Origin: an uncultured Eubacteriales bacterium
Lineage (GTDB): Bacteria; Bacillota; Clostridia; Christensenellales; CAG-917
Length of the DNA stretch: 64,000 nucleotides
NCBI GenBank assembly: GCA_900548005.1
Contig: URIZ01000002.1
Location: 62,001 to 126,000, forward strand
Reading direction: 5' to 3'
The stretch's first letter is position 1; the number at the start of each line of letters is the position of its first letter. Shown piece after piece: positions 43,244 through 52,675 of this stretch. Made by a program: the position numbers and the translations under genes. The notes below the pieces were generated by a model. That model was given only the letters and a program-made list of their open reading frames with translations, ran no database searches and was not told the origin of the DNA.

Positions 43244-43318
43244 CGCAACGCAGGTTGCGTAATGAAAAATTCGCAACGAAAGTTGCATCAAAAAAGTCAA
43301 AAACGCAACGCAAGTTGC
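43244..43318 (+). other. Three successive GCAAC-GNRA-GTTGC mini-hairpins
   Basis: GCAAC/GTTGC stems with loops GCAG (43244-43259, extended to 6 bp), GAAA (43273-43286) and GCAA (43305-43318). They are in the 160-bp gmk-rpoZ gap. Two loops are true GNRA tetraloops and the third is GNAG. Their repetition in the untranslated gap suggests an RNA role. Confidence 0.6.
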
Positions 43319-43348
43319 AAGAATATAAAAAACGGAGAACAATTAGTT

Positions 43349-43543
43349 ATGATGATCGATCCCCCGATTGACAAACTTATCAAACATGCAGAGTGCAGAT
43401 ACGCTCTCACAGTCGCAGTTGCAAAGCGCACGCGCGAACTCGTCACAAGCGAAAGTGACTACCTTGAAAAAAGCGGCTTGAAACCCATTTCGCTCGCTTG
43501 CAAGGAAATCTACGAAGACAAAATCAAGATTGTCCGCGACTAA
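43349..43543 (+). CDS. rpoZ: RNA polymerase omega subunit
   Basis: 64 residues from ATG 43349 (GGAGAA at 43334-43339; a second ATG follows directly). MMIDPPIDKLIKHAECRYALTVAVAKRTREL matches the omega pattern (PSIDxLxxKxxSKYxLVxxAAKRARxL). It stabilises the beta' subunit in the core enzyme. In the conserved gmk-rpoZ-coaBC order. Confidence 0.9.
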   Translation: MMIDPPIDKLIKHAECRYALTVAVAKRTRELVTSESDYLEKSGLKPISLACKEIYEDKIKIVRD

Positions 43544-43561
43544 TCGGCGGCAAAAACCAAA

Positions 43562-44746
43562 ATGCTGTACGGAAAAAACGTTGTTTTGGGCGTAAGCGGC
43601 GGAATTGCCGTTTACAAAGCGTGCGAGATAGTTTCTCGTCTTAAAAAACTGGGCGCAAACGTGGACGTCGTTATGACGGACAACGCCCGGGAGTTTGTCA
43701 CGCCTTTGACATTCCAAACGCTTGCAAAATCCGCGGTTGTGACCAACGCTTTCGAGCCTGTCAAAGAGTTTGACATCAACCATATTTCGCTTGCAAAAAA
43801 GGCGGATATTTTGGTTGTCGCGCCCGCAACGGCAAACGTCATAGCAAAGTTTGCAAAAGGCATTGCGGACGATATGCTTTCAACAACATACCTTGCTTGC
43901 AACGCGCAAAAGCTCATTTGCCCGGCGATGAATTGCAACATGTACGAAGACGCTGCCACTCAAGAGAATATGCGTATTCTCAAAGATCGCGGTGTTATGT
44001 TCTGCGACAGCGCGGTGGGGCTTCTTGCGTGCGGCGACGTTGGAAAAGGCCGTATGGCAGAGCCAAAGGACATCGTTGACAAGATTGTCGAGTGTCTTAC
44101 GCCGGTGCAAGATTTTCACGGCAAAAGAGTGCTTGTCACGGCAGGCGGAACGCAAGAAAACATTGACGGCGTGAGAGTGATTGCCAATCATTCGAGCGGG
44201 AAAATGGGTTTTGCAATCGCAAAAGCGATTGCAGAGCGCGGCGGCAGTGTTGTCTTGGTGTACGGCAACGTCACCGAGCCTTTGCCCGATTGCCTTGAAA
44301 AAGCGGTGAATGTCACGTCCACGCAAGATATGCTTGATGCTTGCGCCAAAGAGTTTGAGCATGCGGACGTTGCGATTATGGCGGCAGCTCCGAGCGATTA
44401 TCGGCTTGAAAAGCCTTTTGACAACAAAGTCAAGGGCGATACGCTCACTTTGCATCTTGTCAAAAATCCCGACATTGCAAAGACTTTGGGCGAGAGTAAG
44501 GGCGCAAGAAAACTTGTGATTTTCTCTGCGGAAACGGAAAATCTCATCCCCAACGCGAAAGGCAAACTTGAAAAAAAGCACGCCGATCTCGTGGTGGCAA
44601 ATGACGTGACTATGAGCGGCGCGGGATTCAACGTTGACACCAACATCGCAACCATAATCGACAAAGACGGCAACAAATTTGAGAGCGGCAAAGTCACAAA
44701 ACGCGCGCTTGCGGATATGATTCTCGACAAGGTGCTTGAGCTATGA
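43562..44746 (+). CDS. coaBC: Bifunctional phosphopantothenoylcysteine decarboxylase/synthetase CoaBC
   Basis: Two consecutive CoA-biosynthesis steps. 394 residues. The N-terminal flavin-dependent CoaC part has GVSGGIAVYKA, HISLAKKADILVVAPATAN and PAMNCNMY. The C-terminal CoaB part has VTAGGTQENIDGVRVI, NHSSGKMG and the VVANDVTMSG-AGF segment. The last 4 nt overlap priA. Confidence 0.95.
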   Translation: MLYGKNVVLGVSGGIAVYKACEIVSRLKKLGANVDVVMTDNAREFVTPLTFQTLAKSAVVTNAFEPVKEFDINHISLAKKADILVVAPATANVIAKFAKGIADDMLSTTYLACNAQKLICPAMNCNMYEDAATQENMRILKDRGVMFCDSAVGLLACGDVGKGRMAEPKDIVDKIVECLTPVQDFHGKRVLVTAGGTQENIDGVRVIANHSSGKMGFAIAKAIAERGGSVVLVYGNVTEPLPDCLEKAVNVTSTQDMLDACAKEFEHADVAIMAAAPSDYRLEKPFDNKVKGDTLTLHLVKNPDIAKTLGESKGARKLVIFSAETENLIPNAKGKLEKKHADLVVANDVTMSGAGFNVDTNIATIIDKDGNKFESGKVTKRALADMILDKVLEL

Positions 44747-46917
44747 TTCTTGAAGTTATCGTGGATATTTCCAATTCGGACGTAGATCGCACTTTCGACT
44801 ATGAAGGGCAGGACGTTCCCATAGGCAGCCGAGTGGTTGTGGAGTTTGGCAAAAAACGTCTTATCGGTTTTGTCATAGGCAAGAAGGAATCTTCCGAGTT
44901 TTCCAATCTCAAACAAGCAAAATATATAGACTCACCCATAAGTCCCGAGCAGTTGGGACTTATGAACTTTATGCGCAAGACGTACAATCTGCGCTATATA
45001 GACGTGATCCGTCTTTTCATTCCGTCAAAACTTAGAGAAGAGAAAGATCCCGAGTTCACACGCAAGTTTTTGACCGTTGACGACACGAGATCTCTTGACG
45101 AACTGAAAGAAATCATCGGCGCAAGAGCCAAAAAACAGCTTGACGCAATAGACTTCATTGCATCGACGGGCGGACAGTTTTTGACGCTTCTAATCGGTCG
45201 TTTCGGCGTTAGCGCGATAAACGGGCTGAGAGAAAAAGGCGTTGTTGTAGAGAGTGACGTGCACGAGCGTTCAACACCTCTGGGCACACTCAAAAAGGAC
45301 AAAAAACACGTTGTTTTGACAAAGGCGCAATCGGACGCGGTTGAACAAATATCCAACGGAAAAGGCACTTTTCTCCTTCACGGCGTCACCGGGAGCGGAA
45401 AAACCGAGATATACGAGAGCGTCATAGAAAGAGAAATCGCAAAGGGCAGGACGGCGATTATGCTCGTGCCCGAGATCTCGCTCACTCCGCAAATGCTCGG
45501 TCTTTTCAGAGCAAGATTCGGCGATGACGTTGCCATATTGCACTCGGGGCTTAACGACAGCGAAAGATACGACGAGTGGAAAAGACTCAAAACGGGCGCG
45601 GCGCATATCGCAATCGGCGCGCGCAGCGCAGTGTTCGCTCCGCTTGAAAACATCGGCGCAATCATCATTGACGAAGAGCACGACACAAGTTATTTGTCGG
45701 AGTCAAACCCGAGATACGACACAAAAACCATTGCGGATTTCAGAGCCAAAGCCAATGACGGCGTGCTTGTGCTCGGCTCGGCAACTCCCGATATGGAAAC
45801 ATATCTCAAAGCAACCGAAGGCGAGTATAAACTCATCACTTTGCCCGATCGCATATCAAAGCACAAGTTGCCCGAAATGGAGATTGTGGATATGACGCAA
45901 GAGTTTCGCATGGGCAACCGCTCGCTTTTCTCAAAGGCGTTGCAAGAGGCTCTTATCGCCACAAAAAACAAGGGCGAACAGTCCATGTTGTTTCTCAATC
46001 GCCGCGGATTTGCATCGTTTATCCGTTGCAAAGAGTGCGGATACGTGGCAAAATGCGAAGACTGCGACATCTCGCTGACCTATCACAAAGAAGACAACGA
46101 GCTTAAATGCCACTATTGCGGCAGACGCTATCATGCGCTCACAAAATGCCCCAATTGCGGCAGCGATCAAATAAAACAGGGCAGAATCGGCACGGAAAAG
46201 GTGGTTGAAGAGCTAAAAAAGCTCATTCCCGACGTCAGAGTGTTGCGTATGGACAACGACACAACCATGCGAAAGGACAGCTATTTCAAGATACTGTCCG
46301 CATTTTCTGACGGACAGGCGGACGTGCTTGTCGGCACGCAAATGATTGCAAAAGGGCACGACTTCGGCAACGTCACGCTTGTAGGTATTCTCGAAGCGGA
46401 CGCGGCGTTGTATTTTTCCGACTATCGATCGAGCGAACGCACTTTTCAGCTTATCACTCAGGTTGCGGGGCGCGCGGGGCGAGCGGAGAAAGAAGGCAGA
46501 GTTATTTTGCAAACGTATGCGCCCAAACATTACGTTTTCCGCTTTGGCAAGACGTACGATTATCTCGGATTTTGGAAGAAAGAGATAAACACGCGTATGG
46601 TCACAAAATTTCCGCCGTTCACCAAGATTGTGAGAATTTTGCTCTCGTCCACGGTGGAACAAGACGTTGTGGACGGCGCGAGATCTTGTTATAGAGCGAT
46701 GCAGCAGCTTGAAAAAGAGAGCGGCAAGTTTGTCTATCTCGGCGCAAGCAAATCGCCTGTGACAAGGATAAACGGGCTTGTTAGATATCAGATTTTGATG
46801 AGAATCGAGCCAAATCAATTTGAACAAGTTATCGGTGATATATACAATATCGCCGACGCAAATAAATCGAAAAAATGCAACGTGTTCGTGGAAATCAATC
46901 CCCAGAGCATGATTTGA
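44743..46917 (+). CDS. priA: Primosomal protein N' (replication restart helicase PriA)
   Basis: Recognises stalled forks and reloads the replisome. 724 residues. DNA-binding N-terminal domains are followed by Walker A GVTGSGKTEIY (about 215-225), DEEHDTSY, the paired zinc-binding segment with CKECGYVAKCEDCD and CHYCGRRYHALTKCPNCG (about 425-470), and helicase motifs GTQMIAKGHDF and QVAGRAGRAEKEG. Translationally coupled to coaBC; def follows after 16 nt. Confidence 0.96.
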   Translation: MILEVIVDISNSDVDRTFDYEGQDVPIGSRVVVEFGKKRLIGFVIGKKESSEFSNLKQAKYIDSPISPEQLGLMNFMRKTYNLRYIDVIRLFIPSKLREEKDPEFTRKFLTVDDTRSLDELKEIIGARAKKQLDAIDFIASTGGQFLTLLIGRFGVSAINGLREKGVVVESDVHERSTPLGTLKKDKKHVVLTKAQSDAVEQISNGKGTFLLHGVTGSGKTEIYESVIEREIAKGRTAIMLVPEISLTPQMLGLFRARFGDDVAILHSGLNDSERYDEWKRLKTGAAHIAIGARSAVFAPLENIGAIIIDEEHDTSYLSESNPRYDTKTIADFRAKANDGVLVLGSATPDMETYLKATEGEYKLITLPDRISKHKLPEMEIVDMTQEFRMGNRSLFSKALQEALIATKNKGEQSMLFLNRRGFASFIRCKECGYVAKCEDCDISLTYHKEDNELKCHYCGRRYHALTKCPNCGSDQIKQGRIGTEKVVEELKKLIPDVRVLRMDNDTTMRKDSYFKILSAFSDGQADVLVGTQMIAKGHDFGNVTLVGILEADAALYFSDYRSSERTFQLITQVAGRAGRAEKEGRVILQTYAPKHYVFRFGKTYDYLGFWKKEINTRMVTKFPPFTKIVRILLSSTVEQDVVDGARSCYRAMQQLEKESGKFVYLGASKSPVTRINGLVRYQILMRIEPNQFEQVIGDIYNIADANKSKKCNVFVEINPQSMI

Positions 46918-46933
46918 CGAGAGAAGGTGTGAA

Positions 46934-47389
46934 ATGGCAAAAAGAAACATTGTGAAAGTTCCCGATCCGATATTGTACAAAAAATGTCGCGTCGTAGAAA
47001 AATTTGATGAGAGACTTTGGACGCTTTTGGACGATATGAAAGAGACTCTCATCGAGGCAAACGGCGCAGGTCTTGCCGCTCCGCAAGTGGCAGTGCTCAA
47101 AAGAGCATGCATCGTTGACACCGAAGACGGATTTTTTGAGCTTATCAATCCCGTCATCACGTCAACAAGCGGCGAGCAAACAGGGCTTGAAGGCTGCTTG
47201 TCCGTGCCAAAGAAGTACGGCAACGTGTCAAGACCGATGAAAGTCACCGTCAAGGCGCAAGACAGATTCGGCAAACCGCAAAAAATCACCGTCAAGGGCT
47301 TTACGGCGCGCGCGTTCTGCCACGAAATCGACCACTTGGACGGCATTATCTACACCACAAAATGCACCGAAACTTTTGAAGAAGAGTGA
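46934..47389 (+). CDS. def: Peptide deformylase
   Basis: Removes the N-formyl group from nascent proteins. 151 residues with the three metal motifs: GAGLAAPQV (46-54), EGCLSVP (about 95) and HEIDHLDG (about 131-138). AAGGTGTG precedes ATG 46934. Pairs with fmt, which adds the formyl group. Confidence 0.96.
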   Translation: MAKRNIVKVPDPILYKKCRVVEKFDERLWTLLDDMKETLIEANGAGLAAPQVAVLKRACIVDTEDGFFELINPVITSTSGEQTGLEGCLSVPKKYGNVSRPMKVTVKAQDRFGKPQKITVKGFTARAFCHEIDHLDGIIYTTKCTETFEEE

Positions 47390-47472
47390 CGGCTAAACAT
47401 GAAGTTGCAAAACGAGTGTAGAAATCAACAACAAAACTTGCTAAATATCAAAGACATAAATCTGGAAAGAAC

Positions 47473-48429
47473 ATGAAAATAGTGTTTATGGGCACGCCCG
47501 ATTTCTCGGCTGTCGTGCTTGAAAAACTCAATTCGGTATACCCGGTGTGCGCCGTTGTCACAGGTCTTGACAAACCCGTGGGGCGCGGATACAACCTTGC
47601 GCCGTCACCGCTCAAAGTCAAGGCGCAAGAGCTCGGTATCCCCGTATTGCAATACGCAAAAGTGTCAAGAGAAGGGCTTGACGATATCAGAGCGCTCGAG
47701 CCGGACGTCATCGTCACGGCGGCTTTCGGACAAATTTTGTCCGACGCGTTTTTGGCGATTCCCAAGTTTGCCGTGCTAAACGTGCATGCGTCCTTGCTGC
47801 CCAAATACCGCGGATCTTCGCCCATTCAGTGGTCAATCATCAACGGTGACGAAAAGACGGGCATAACCATTATGAAGACCGTCAAAGCCGTTGACGCAGG
47901 CGACGTGTTGCTTGCAAAAGAAACGCCGATCGGCAACAAAGAAACGGCAGGCGAGTTGTTTGACCGTCTTGCGATTCTCGGCGGCGAAGCCATTGTCGAG
48001 GCAATATCACTCGTTGAAAGCGGCAAAGCGATTTTCACGCCGCAAGACGAGAGCAAAGTCACGCATTGCAGCATGATAAGCAAAAGTGACGGTCAAATAG
48101 ATTTTGCAAAAACCGCAAGAGAGATAGATTGTTTTGTACGTGGTATGACGCCGTGGCCGTCTGCCTACACGCACCTTTGCGGCAAAACGCTCAAAGTCTT
48201 TGACGTGGAAGGCGTAACTTTGCAAGATTTGTCCATGGGCGAGAAGATTTGCACCGAAAACGCAAAGTGCGGCGAAGTCGTGTTTGCCGACAAAAATCAC
48301 GGCTTGGTCGTCAAGGTCGCAGGCGGATTTATTCGTCTTCACGTCATTCAACTCGAAGGCTCGAAGCGTATGGACGACACGCAATTTCTTCTCGGAAGAA
48401 AAATCGAAATCGGCACGATTTTCGCTTAA
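47473..48429 (+). CDS. fmt: Methionyl-tRNA formyltransferase
   Basis: Formylates initiator Met-tRNA using 10-formyl-THF. 318 residues. KIVFMGTPDFSAVVLE start, NVHASLLPKYRGSSPIQW with the active-site Asn-His, and GITIMKTVKAVDAGDVL are typical; the OB-like C-terminal domain follows. Follows def, as in other Firmicutes. Confidence 0.96.
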   Translation: MKIVFMGTPDFSAVVLEKLNSVYPVCAVVTGLDKPVGRGYNLAPSPLKVKAQELGIPVLQYAKVSREGLDDIRALEPDVIVTAAFGQILSDAFLAIPKFAVLNVHASLLPKYRGSSPIQWSIINGDEKTGITIMKTVKAVDAGDVLLAKETPIGNKETAGELFDRLAILGGEAIVEAISLVESGKAIFTPQDESKVTHCSMISKSDGQIDFAKTAREIDCFVRGMTPWPSAYTHLCGKTLKVFDVEGVTLQDLSMGEKICTENAKCGEVVFADKNHGLVVKVAGGFIRLHVIQLEGSKRMDDTQFLLGRKIEIGTIFA

Positions 48430-48476
48430 AATCGTAAAATATATCGTTAGATAATCGAAAAATATAAGAATAGCAA

Positions 48477-49763
48477 ATGAGAAAATACATCGGACAGGCA
48501 CTGAGAATACTCACAAAAGTTTTCACTGACGGCACGTACAGCAATATGGCGTTTTACGGCGAAAAGGTAAGCGACATGGCAACGCGCCTTGTTTACGGCG
48601 TGCTTGAAGAGAATGTCAAAATTGACTATATACTTGCTCAATTGCTCGACAAAAAGCCGAAAAACGCGATTTTGTATTTGCTCAAAATCGGCGTATACGC
48701 GCTTGAAAATCTGACTGACGTGCCGAAGTTTGCAATCGTCAGCGAGTGCGTGGAAGCGTGCAAGGCAATTGGCAAGGGCGGCGCAAGCGGATTTGTCAAC
48801 GCGGTGCTGAAAAAAGTTGCCGACAAACAATTTGCAATGCCGAGCGAGAGCGACAAAAACTATCTATCCGTGACGTATTCCAAGCCCCAATGGTTCATTG
48901 ATAAAATGCTTGACGAATACGGCAAAGACGTTACTTTGGCGATGTTGAAAGATCCTGTTCGCGACAGAGAACATATAAGGATAAATTCTCGCCTTGCCAC
49001 AAGCTCTGACGTTGAATTTTTGCTGAAAAAGTCCAAAACTCCGTACGAAAAGAGTGAAGTGGGCGGATACATCGTGCGTGCAACCGATGCGGTTGGGCGT
49101 ATGTTTGACAAAGGACTTGTCACTTATCAATCTCCGTCGAGCATGCTTTGCGTGCTTGCCTTGGGCGCAAACGACGGTGACACCTTGCTTGACGTTTGCT
49201 CCGCGCCGGGCGGGAAGGCGGTGTATATGAGCGAGCTGTGTCCCCATTCGCATATTACGGCTTGCGACGTGCACGAGCATAGAGTTGCGCTCATCCAAAA
49301 ATATAAAAACCGCATGCACGTGCCAAACGTCAAGGCAATCAAAATGGACGGAACGGTGTTTGACGAGAGCATGCAGAATAGATTTGACGGCGTTCTCGTG
49401 GACGCGCCGTGCTCGTGTTTCGGCACGTACAAAAAGCACCCGGACGTGTTTTTGAGCCGTACGGACGAGAGTGAAGACGAGATATGCAAGACGCAGCTTG
49501 CGATTTTGTCGAACGTTGCAAGATACGTCAAAAAAGGCGGCGCGATGGTGTATTCCACTTGCACGCTGTTCAAAAAAGAAAACGGTGAAGTGGTGCAAAA
49601 GTTTCTTGCAAGCGAGCAAGGCAAGGATTTTTGCCTTGAAAAAATATGCGGTCTAAAAGACGTTGACGGCGGAAAATACGTTGACAACGGCGGTGAAATT
49701 CAGATTTTGCCGCATGCGGAGTATGACGGATTTTTCATTGCCAAACTTAGGAGAGCAAAATGA
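48477..49763 (+). CDS. rsmB: 16S rRNA (cytosine967-C5)-methyltransferase RsmB
   Basis: 428 residues. An N-terminal NusB-like helical domain (about 1-140) is followed by an SAM-dependent methyltransferase with YQSPSSMLCVLALG, DVCSAPGGKAVYM (about 239-251) and the catalytic DAPCSCFG (about 308-315); the usual TCTL-containing motif (VYSTCTLFKKENGEVV) follows. No clear ribosome binding site precedes ATG 48477. Overlaps rlmN by 4 nt. Confidence 0.94.
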   Translation: MRKYIGQALRILTKVFTDGTYSNMAFYGEKVSDMATRLVYGVLEENVKIDYILAQLLDKKPKNAILYLLKIGVYALENLTDVPKFAIVSECVEACKAIGKGGASGFVNAVLKKVADKQFAMPSESDKNYLSVTYSKPQWFIDKMLDEYGKDVTLAMLKDPVRDREHIRINSRLATSSDVEFLLKKSKTPYEKSEVGGYIVRATDAVGRMFDKGLVTYQSPSSMLCVLALGANDGDTLLDVCSAPGGKAVYMSELCPHSHITACDVHEHRVALIQKYKNRMHVPNVKAIKMDGTVFDESMQNRFDGVLVDAPCSCFGTYKKHPDVFLSRTDESEDEICKTQLAILSNVARYVKKGGAMVYSTCTLFKKENGEVVQKFLASEQGKDFCLEKICGLKDVDGGKYVDNGGEIQILPHAEYDGFFIAKLRRAK

Positions 49764-50827
49764 GCGGAGAAGTCAAAACAAGTTTGCTTGGATTGGACAA
49801 AGCGCAAATTGCCGCGCTTGTTCCCGACATGCCGAAGTTCACCGCGTCGCAAATTTACGGCTTTCTCATGGACGGCAAAGATTTTGACGAAATGACTTCG
49901 CTCAAAAAGGAATATCGCGAGTTTTTGAAGGCGAACTATATTGCCAACCCCGTGAAAATCCTTGAAGTTTTTCAGGGCAAGCTCGGCACGAAAAAGTATC
50001 TTTTTCTCATCGGCGACCAGCTTATAGAAGGCGTGTACATGCCGCACGATTACGGCAATACGCTTTGTCTTTCCACGCAAATCGGATGCAGAATGGGTTG
50101 CACCTTTTGCGCAAGCACGCTTGACGGACTTGTGCGCAATCTCACGCCTGACGAGATGCTCGGGCAAGTGATTGCCGTCAATCGCGTGAGCGGCGGCACG
50201 GCAAAAAACAGGGTTGTCACCAATCTTGTGCTTATGGGCAGCGGCGAGCCGTTTGACAATTATGACAACGTGCTTGCATTTCTCGACGCGGTGTCAAAGG
50301 AAGGCGGCATCAACATCAGCGAGCGAAATATATCGCTCTCCACAAGCGGTCTTTGCGACAAAATCCGCAAATTTGCCGATTCGGGACACAAAGTGACGCT
50401 TTCAATATCTTTGCACGCGCCCTTTGATGATCTTAGAAGCGCGCTTATGCCCGTCAACAAGGCGTACGGCGTGCAACAGCTCGTGGACAGCGCAAAGTAC
50501 TATTTTGGAAAAACGGGCAGACGAGTCATATTCGAGTATACGCTCATAAAAGGCGAGAACGATTCGGACGCTTGCGCAAGAGAGCTTGCAAGGCTCACAA
50601 AAGGCTTTCCGTCGCACGTCAATCTCATACGGCTCAACGAAGTCAAAGAGCGATATCATCAAGCTCCGAGCGTTGACGCAACCGAAGATTTTCTCAAAAA
50701 ACTCGAAAAACTCGGCGTGTCGGCAACCATACGCAAGAGCCTTGGCAACGACATAGAAGGCGCGTGCGGACAGCTCCGCCGCAGATATCTCAAAGAAAAC
50801 GGCGAAATATCCGAGAAAAAGGATTGA
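49760..50827 (+). CDS. rlmN: Dual-specificity 23S rRNA/tRNA methyltransferase RlmN
   Basis: Radical SAM enzyme that makes 2-methyladenosine at A2503 of 23S rRNA and A37 of some tRNAs. 355 residues. CxxxCxxC in IGCRMGCTFCAST (about 110-120), then VLMGSGEPFDNYDNV, ISLSTSGLCDKI and the C-terminal AC-GQLRR segment (GACGQLRRRYL) with the catalytic Cys. Overlaps rsmB (ATGA). The Ser/Thr phosphatase and kinase genes that often follow are missing here. Confidence 0.95.
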   Translation: MSGEVKTSLLGLDKAQIAALVPDMPKFTASQIYGFLMDGKDFDEMTSLKKEYREFLKANYIANPVKILEVFQGKLGTKKYLFLIGDQLIEGVYMPHDYGNTLCLSTQIGCRMGCTFCASTLDGLVRNLTPDEMLGQVIAVNRVSGGTAKNRVVTNLVLMGSGEPFDNYDNVLAFLDAVSKEGGINISERNISLSTSGLCDKIRKFADSGHKVTLSISLHAPFDDLRSALMPVNKAYGVQQLVDSAKYYFGKTGRRVIFEYTLIKGENDSDACARELARLTKGFPSHVNLIRLNEVKERYHQAPSVDATEDFLKKLEKLGVSATIRKSLGNDIEGACGQLRRRYLKENGEISEKKD

Positions 50828-50896
50828 AAAAAACGGAACTCAATCCGTTCTTCATACAAAAGCAAGCAAATCACGCATATTGCGACAAAGGACGAA

Positions 50897-51760
50897 ATGG
50901 CACAAAAAATTCTTGGCGGCAGAGTGATAAAAGCGGTTGCATCCAAATTTTTCGTTGACGTACAAGGTGACGTCAAGGTTTGTTTTGCTCGCAAACGCTT
51001 GAAAAACGACGGCATAATCTATGTCGGAGACTTTGTGGGCATCGCAAAGGACAGAGATAGTTTTGTCATCGAAGAAGTAAAGCCGAGAAAAAATCGCCTT
51101 ATTCGTCCGTACGTGAGCAACGTGGACGTGTGTTTCATCGTCATTGCGCCCGAACCCGCGCCCGATTTTCTTCTCGTTGACAAGGTCATCGTCAATTGCC
51201 TAATGGAAGGCATAACTCCCGTTCTTGTCAAAAACAAGTGCGACACAGCTCATGTTGACACGTCCGAGTATGAAAACGTTGTCAAAGTCATTGAGTGCAG
51301 TGCGCAAACAGGCGAAAACGTATCCTTGCTCGTGGACGAGGCAAGGGGCAAGACGGCGTGTTTTGCAGGACAGTCGGCGGTTGGAAAAAGCAGTATTCTC
51401 AATGCGATTCTCGACAGCGACGAGCTTGAAGTGGGCGAACTTGCCCGCAAGATAAAGCGAGGCAAAAACACCACTCGCAAGACGGAGATTTTCCACGTTG
51501 AAGAAAACACCTATTTCGTTGACACTTGCGGCTTTTCCATGCTTGAAACGGTTGACGTAGAGCCTGAAAACCTCAGACTGTATTTTGACGATTTGGAAGA
51601 GTTTCGCAAGGATTGTCGCTTCAATATGTGCACGCACACGTTTGAGCCTGATTGCGCCGTAAAAGCGCACGTGGGCAAGGAAATCGGCGTTGGCAGATAC
51701 GAAAGATACAAGACGATATATCAAGAGCTTGTCGATCGCAGAGAAAACAAATACGACTGA
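50897..51760 (+). CDS. rsgA: Ribosome small-subunit GTPase RsgA (YloQ)
   Basis: Circularly permuted GTPase for 30S maturation. 287 residues. An N-terminal OB fold is followed by NKCD (G4) before G1 GQSAVGKS, FVDTCGFSML (G3) and the C-terminal zinc-binding segment CRFNMCTHTFEPDCAV (CxxxxC-H-C). Weak ribosome binding site (AAAGGA). Sits between rlmN and rpe. Confidence 0.95.
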   Translation: MAQKILGGRVIKAVASKFFVDVQGDVKVCFARKRLKNDGIIYVGDFVGIAKDRDSFVIEEVKPRKNRLIRPYVSNVDVCFIVIAPEPAPDFLLVDKVIVNCLMEGITPVLVKNKCDTAHVDTSEYENVVKVIECSAQTGENVSLLVDEARGKTACFAGQSAVGKSSILNAILDSDELEVGELARKIKRGKNTTRKTEIFHVEENTYFVDTCGFSMLETVDVEPENLRLYFDDLEEFRKDCRFNMCTHTFEPDCAVKAHVGKEIGVGRYERYKTIYQELVDRRENKYD

Positions 51761-51854
51761 TTTTTGAATGCGAGCGGTCAAGAAACCAAATAACTTTGGA
51801 ACAAACAAAACAAATTGTTATCGCGTGCGAGCGCGAGCGAAAGGAGAAAGATTT

Positions 51855-52496
51855 ATGTTGGTTGCACCATCTATGTTGTCGGCGGATTTCGGCAATATGG
51901 CAAGAGATGTGAAAGCCATCGAGCAATGGGGCGCGGACGTTGTGCATTGCGACGTCATGGACGGTGTATACGTGCCGAATATCACCTTTGGCATGCCCAT
52001 GGTCAAAGCGTTCAAGCAAAACTCGAATTTGCCAATCGACGCGCATCTTATGATCACTCTTCCCGAGAAGTACGTGGGGGCGTTTTGCGATGCGGGCGCG
52101 GATATCGTCACCTTCCACCCGGACGCGTCAAAGGACGTGCAAGGCGCAATCGACACAATCAAATCGAAGGGCAAGAAGTGCGGACTTGTCGTCAATGCCG
52201 ATCAGCCGTTTGACATTGTAGAGCCGTATTTGCCAGAGATCGACTTGCTTGTGGTCATGACCGTCCAAGCGGGATTCGGCGGACAAAAGTTTATGCCAAA
52301 CAGGCTCCAAATGGTGCAAAAAGGCGATGAGATGAGAAAACAATTCGGATATTCGTATCTCATCGAAGTGGACGGCGGCGTGTGCGAAGACAACGTTGCG
52401 ACAATAAAGGACGCATGCGCGGACATTGTCGTTGCAGGCAGCGCGGTGTTCAAATCGGAAAACCCGACGCTCACGATTGAGAGATTGCACGCATAA
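51855..52496 (+). CDS. rpe: Ribulose-phosphate 3-epimerase
   Basis: Interconverts ribulose-5-phosphate and xylulose-5-phosphate in the pentose phosphate pathway. The start is ATG 51855 (AAGGAGA at 51841-51847); the upstream extension to 51768 is rejected. 213 residues with APSMLSADF, HCDVMDGVYVPNITFG, DAHLMIT, TVQAGFGGQKFMPN and EVDGGVCEDN. Confidence 0.96.
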   Translation: MLVAPSMLSADFGNMARDVKAIEQWGADVVHCDVMDGVYVPNITFGMPMVKAFKQNSNLPIDAHLMITLPEKYVGAFCDAGADIVTFHPDASKDVQGAIDTIKSKGKKCGLVVNADQPFDIVEPYLPEIDLLVVMTVQAGFGGQKFMPNRLQMVQKGDEMRKQFGYSYLIEVDGGVCEDNVATIKDACADIVVAGSAVFKSENPTLTIERLHA

Positions 52497-52504
52497 TCAA
52501 CAAG

Positions 52505-52585
52505 GCGATAAAGCATTTGGCAAGATGATATAGCATTGCGGCAAGTTGATATAGCATTGCAATAGGCAGATAAAGCAATAAGTTG
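52505..52585. repeat. Degenerate ~22-bp repeats (GATATAGCATT-type)
   Basis: Four imperfect copies of GATA(T/A)AGCATT/AATA, often with a neighbouring GGCAAG, lie between rpe and its terminator. No function is apparent. Confidence 0.5.
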
Positions 52586-52598
52586 ATAAAAAGACAAA

Positions 52599-52622
52599 AA
52601 GGACGGATTTTCCGTTCTTTTT
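52599..52622 (+). terminator. Terminator after rpe
   Basis: AAGGACGGA/TCCGTTCTT stem with a short T loop and trailing Ts. Confidence 0.75.
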
Positions 52623-52675
52623 CACGTTTATAAGCCCTATTGCATAAGTTGTAAAAAAAAAACAAGGGGAGTTTT

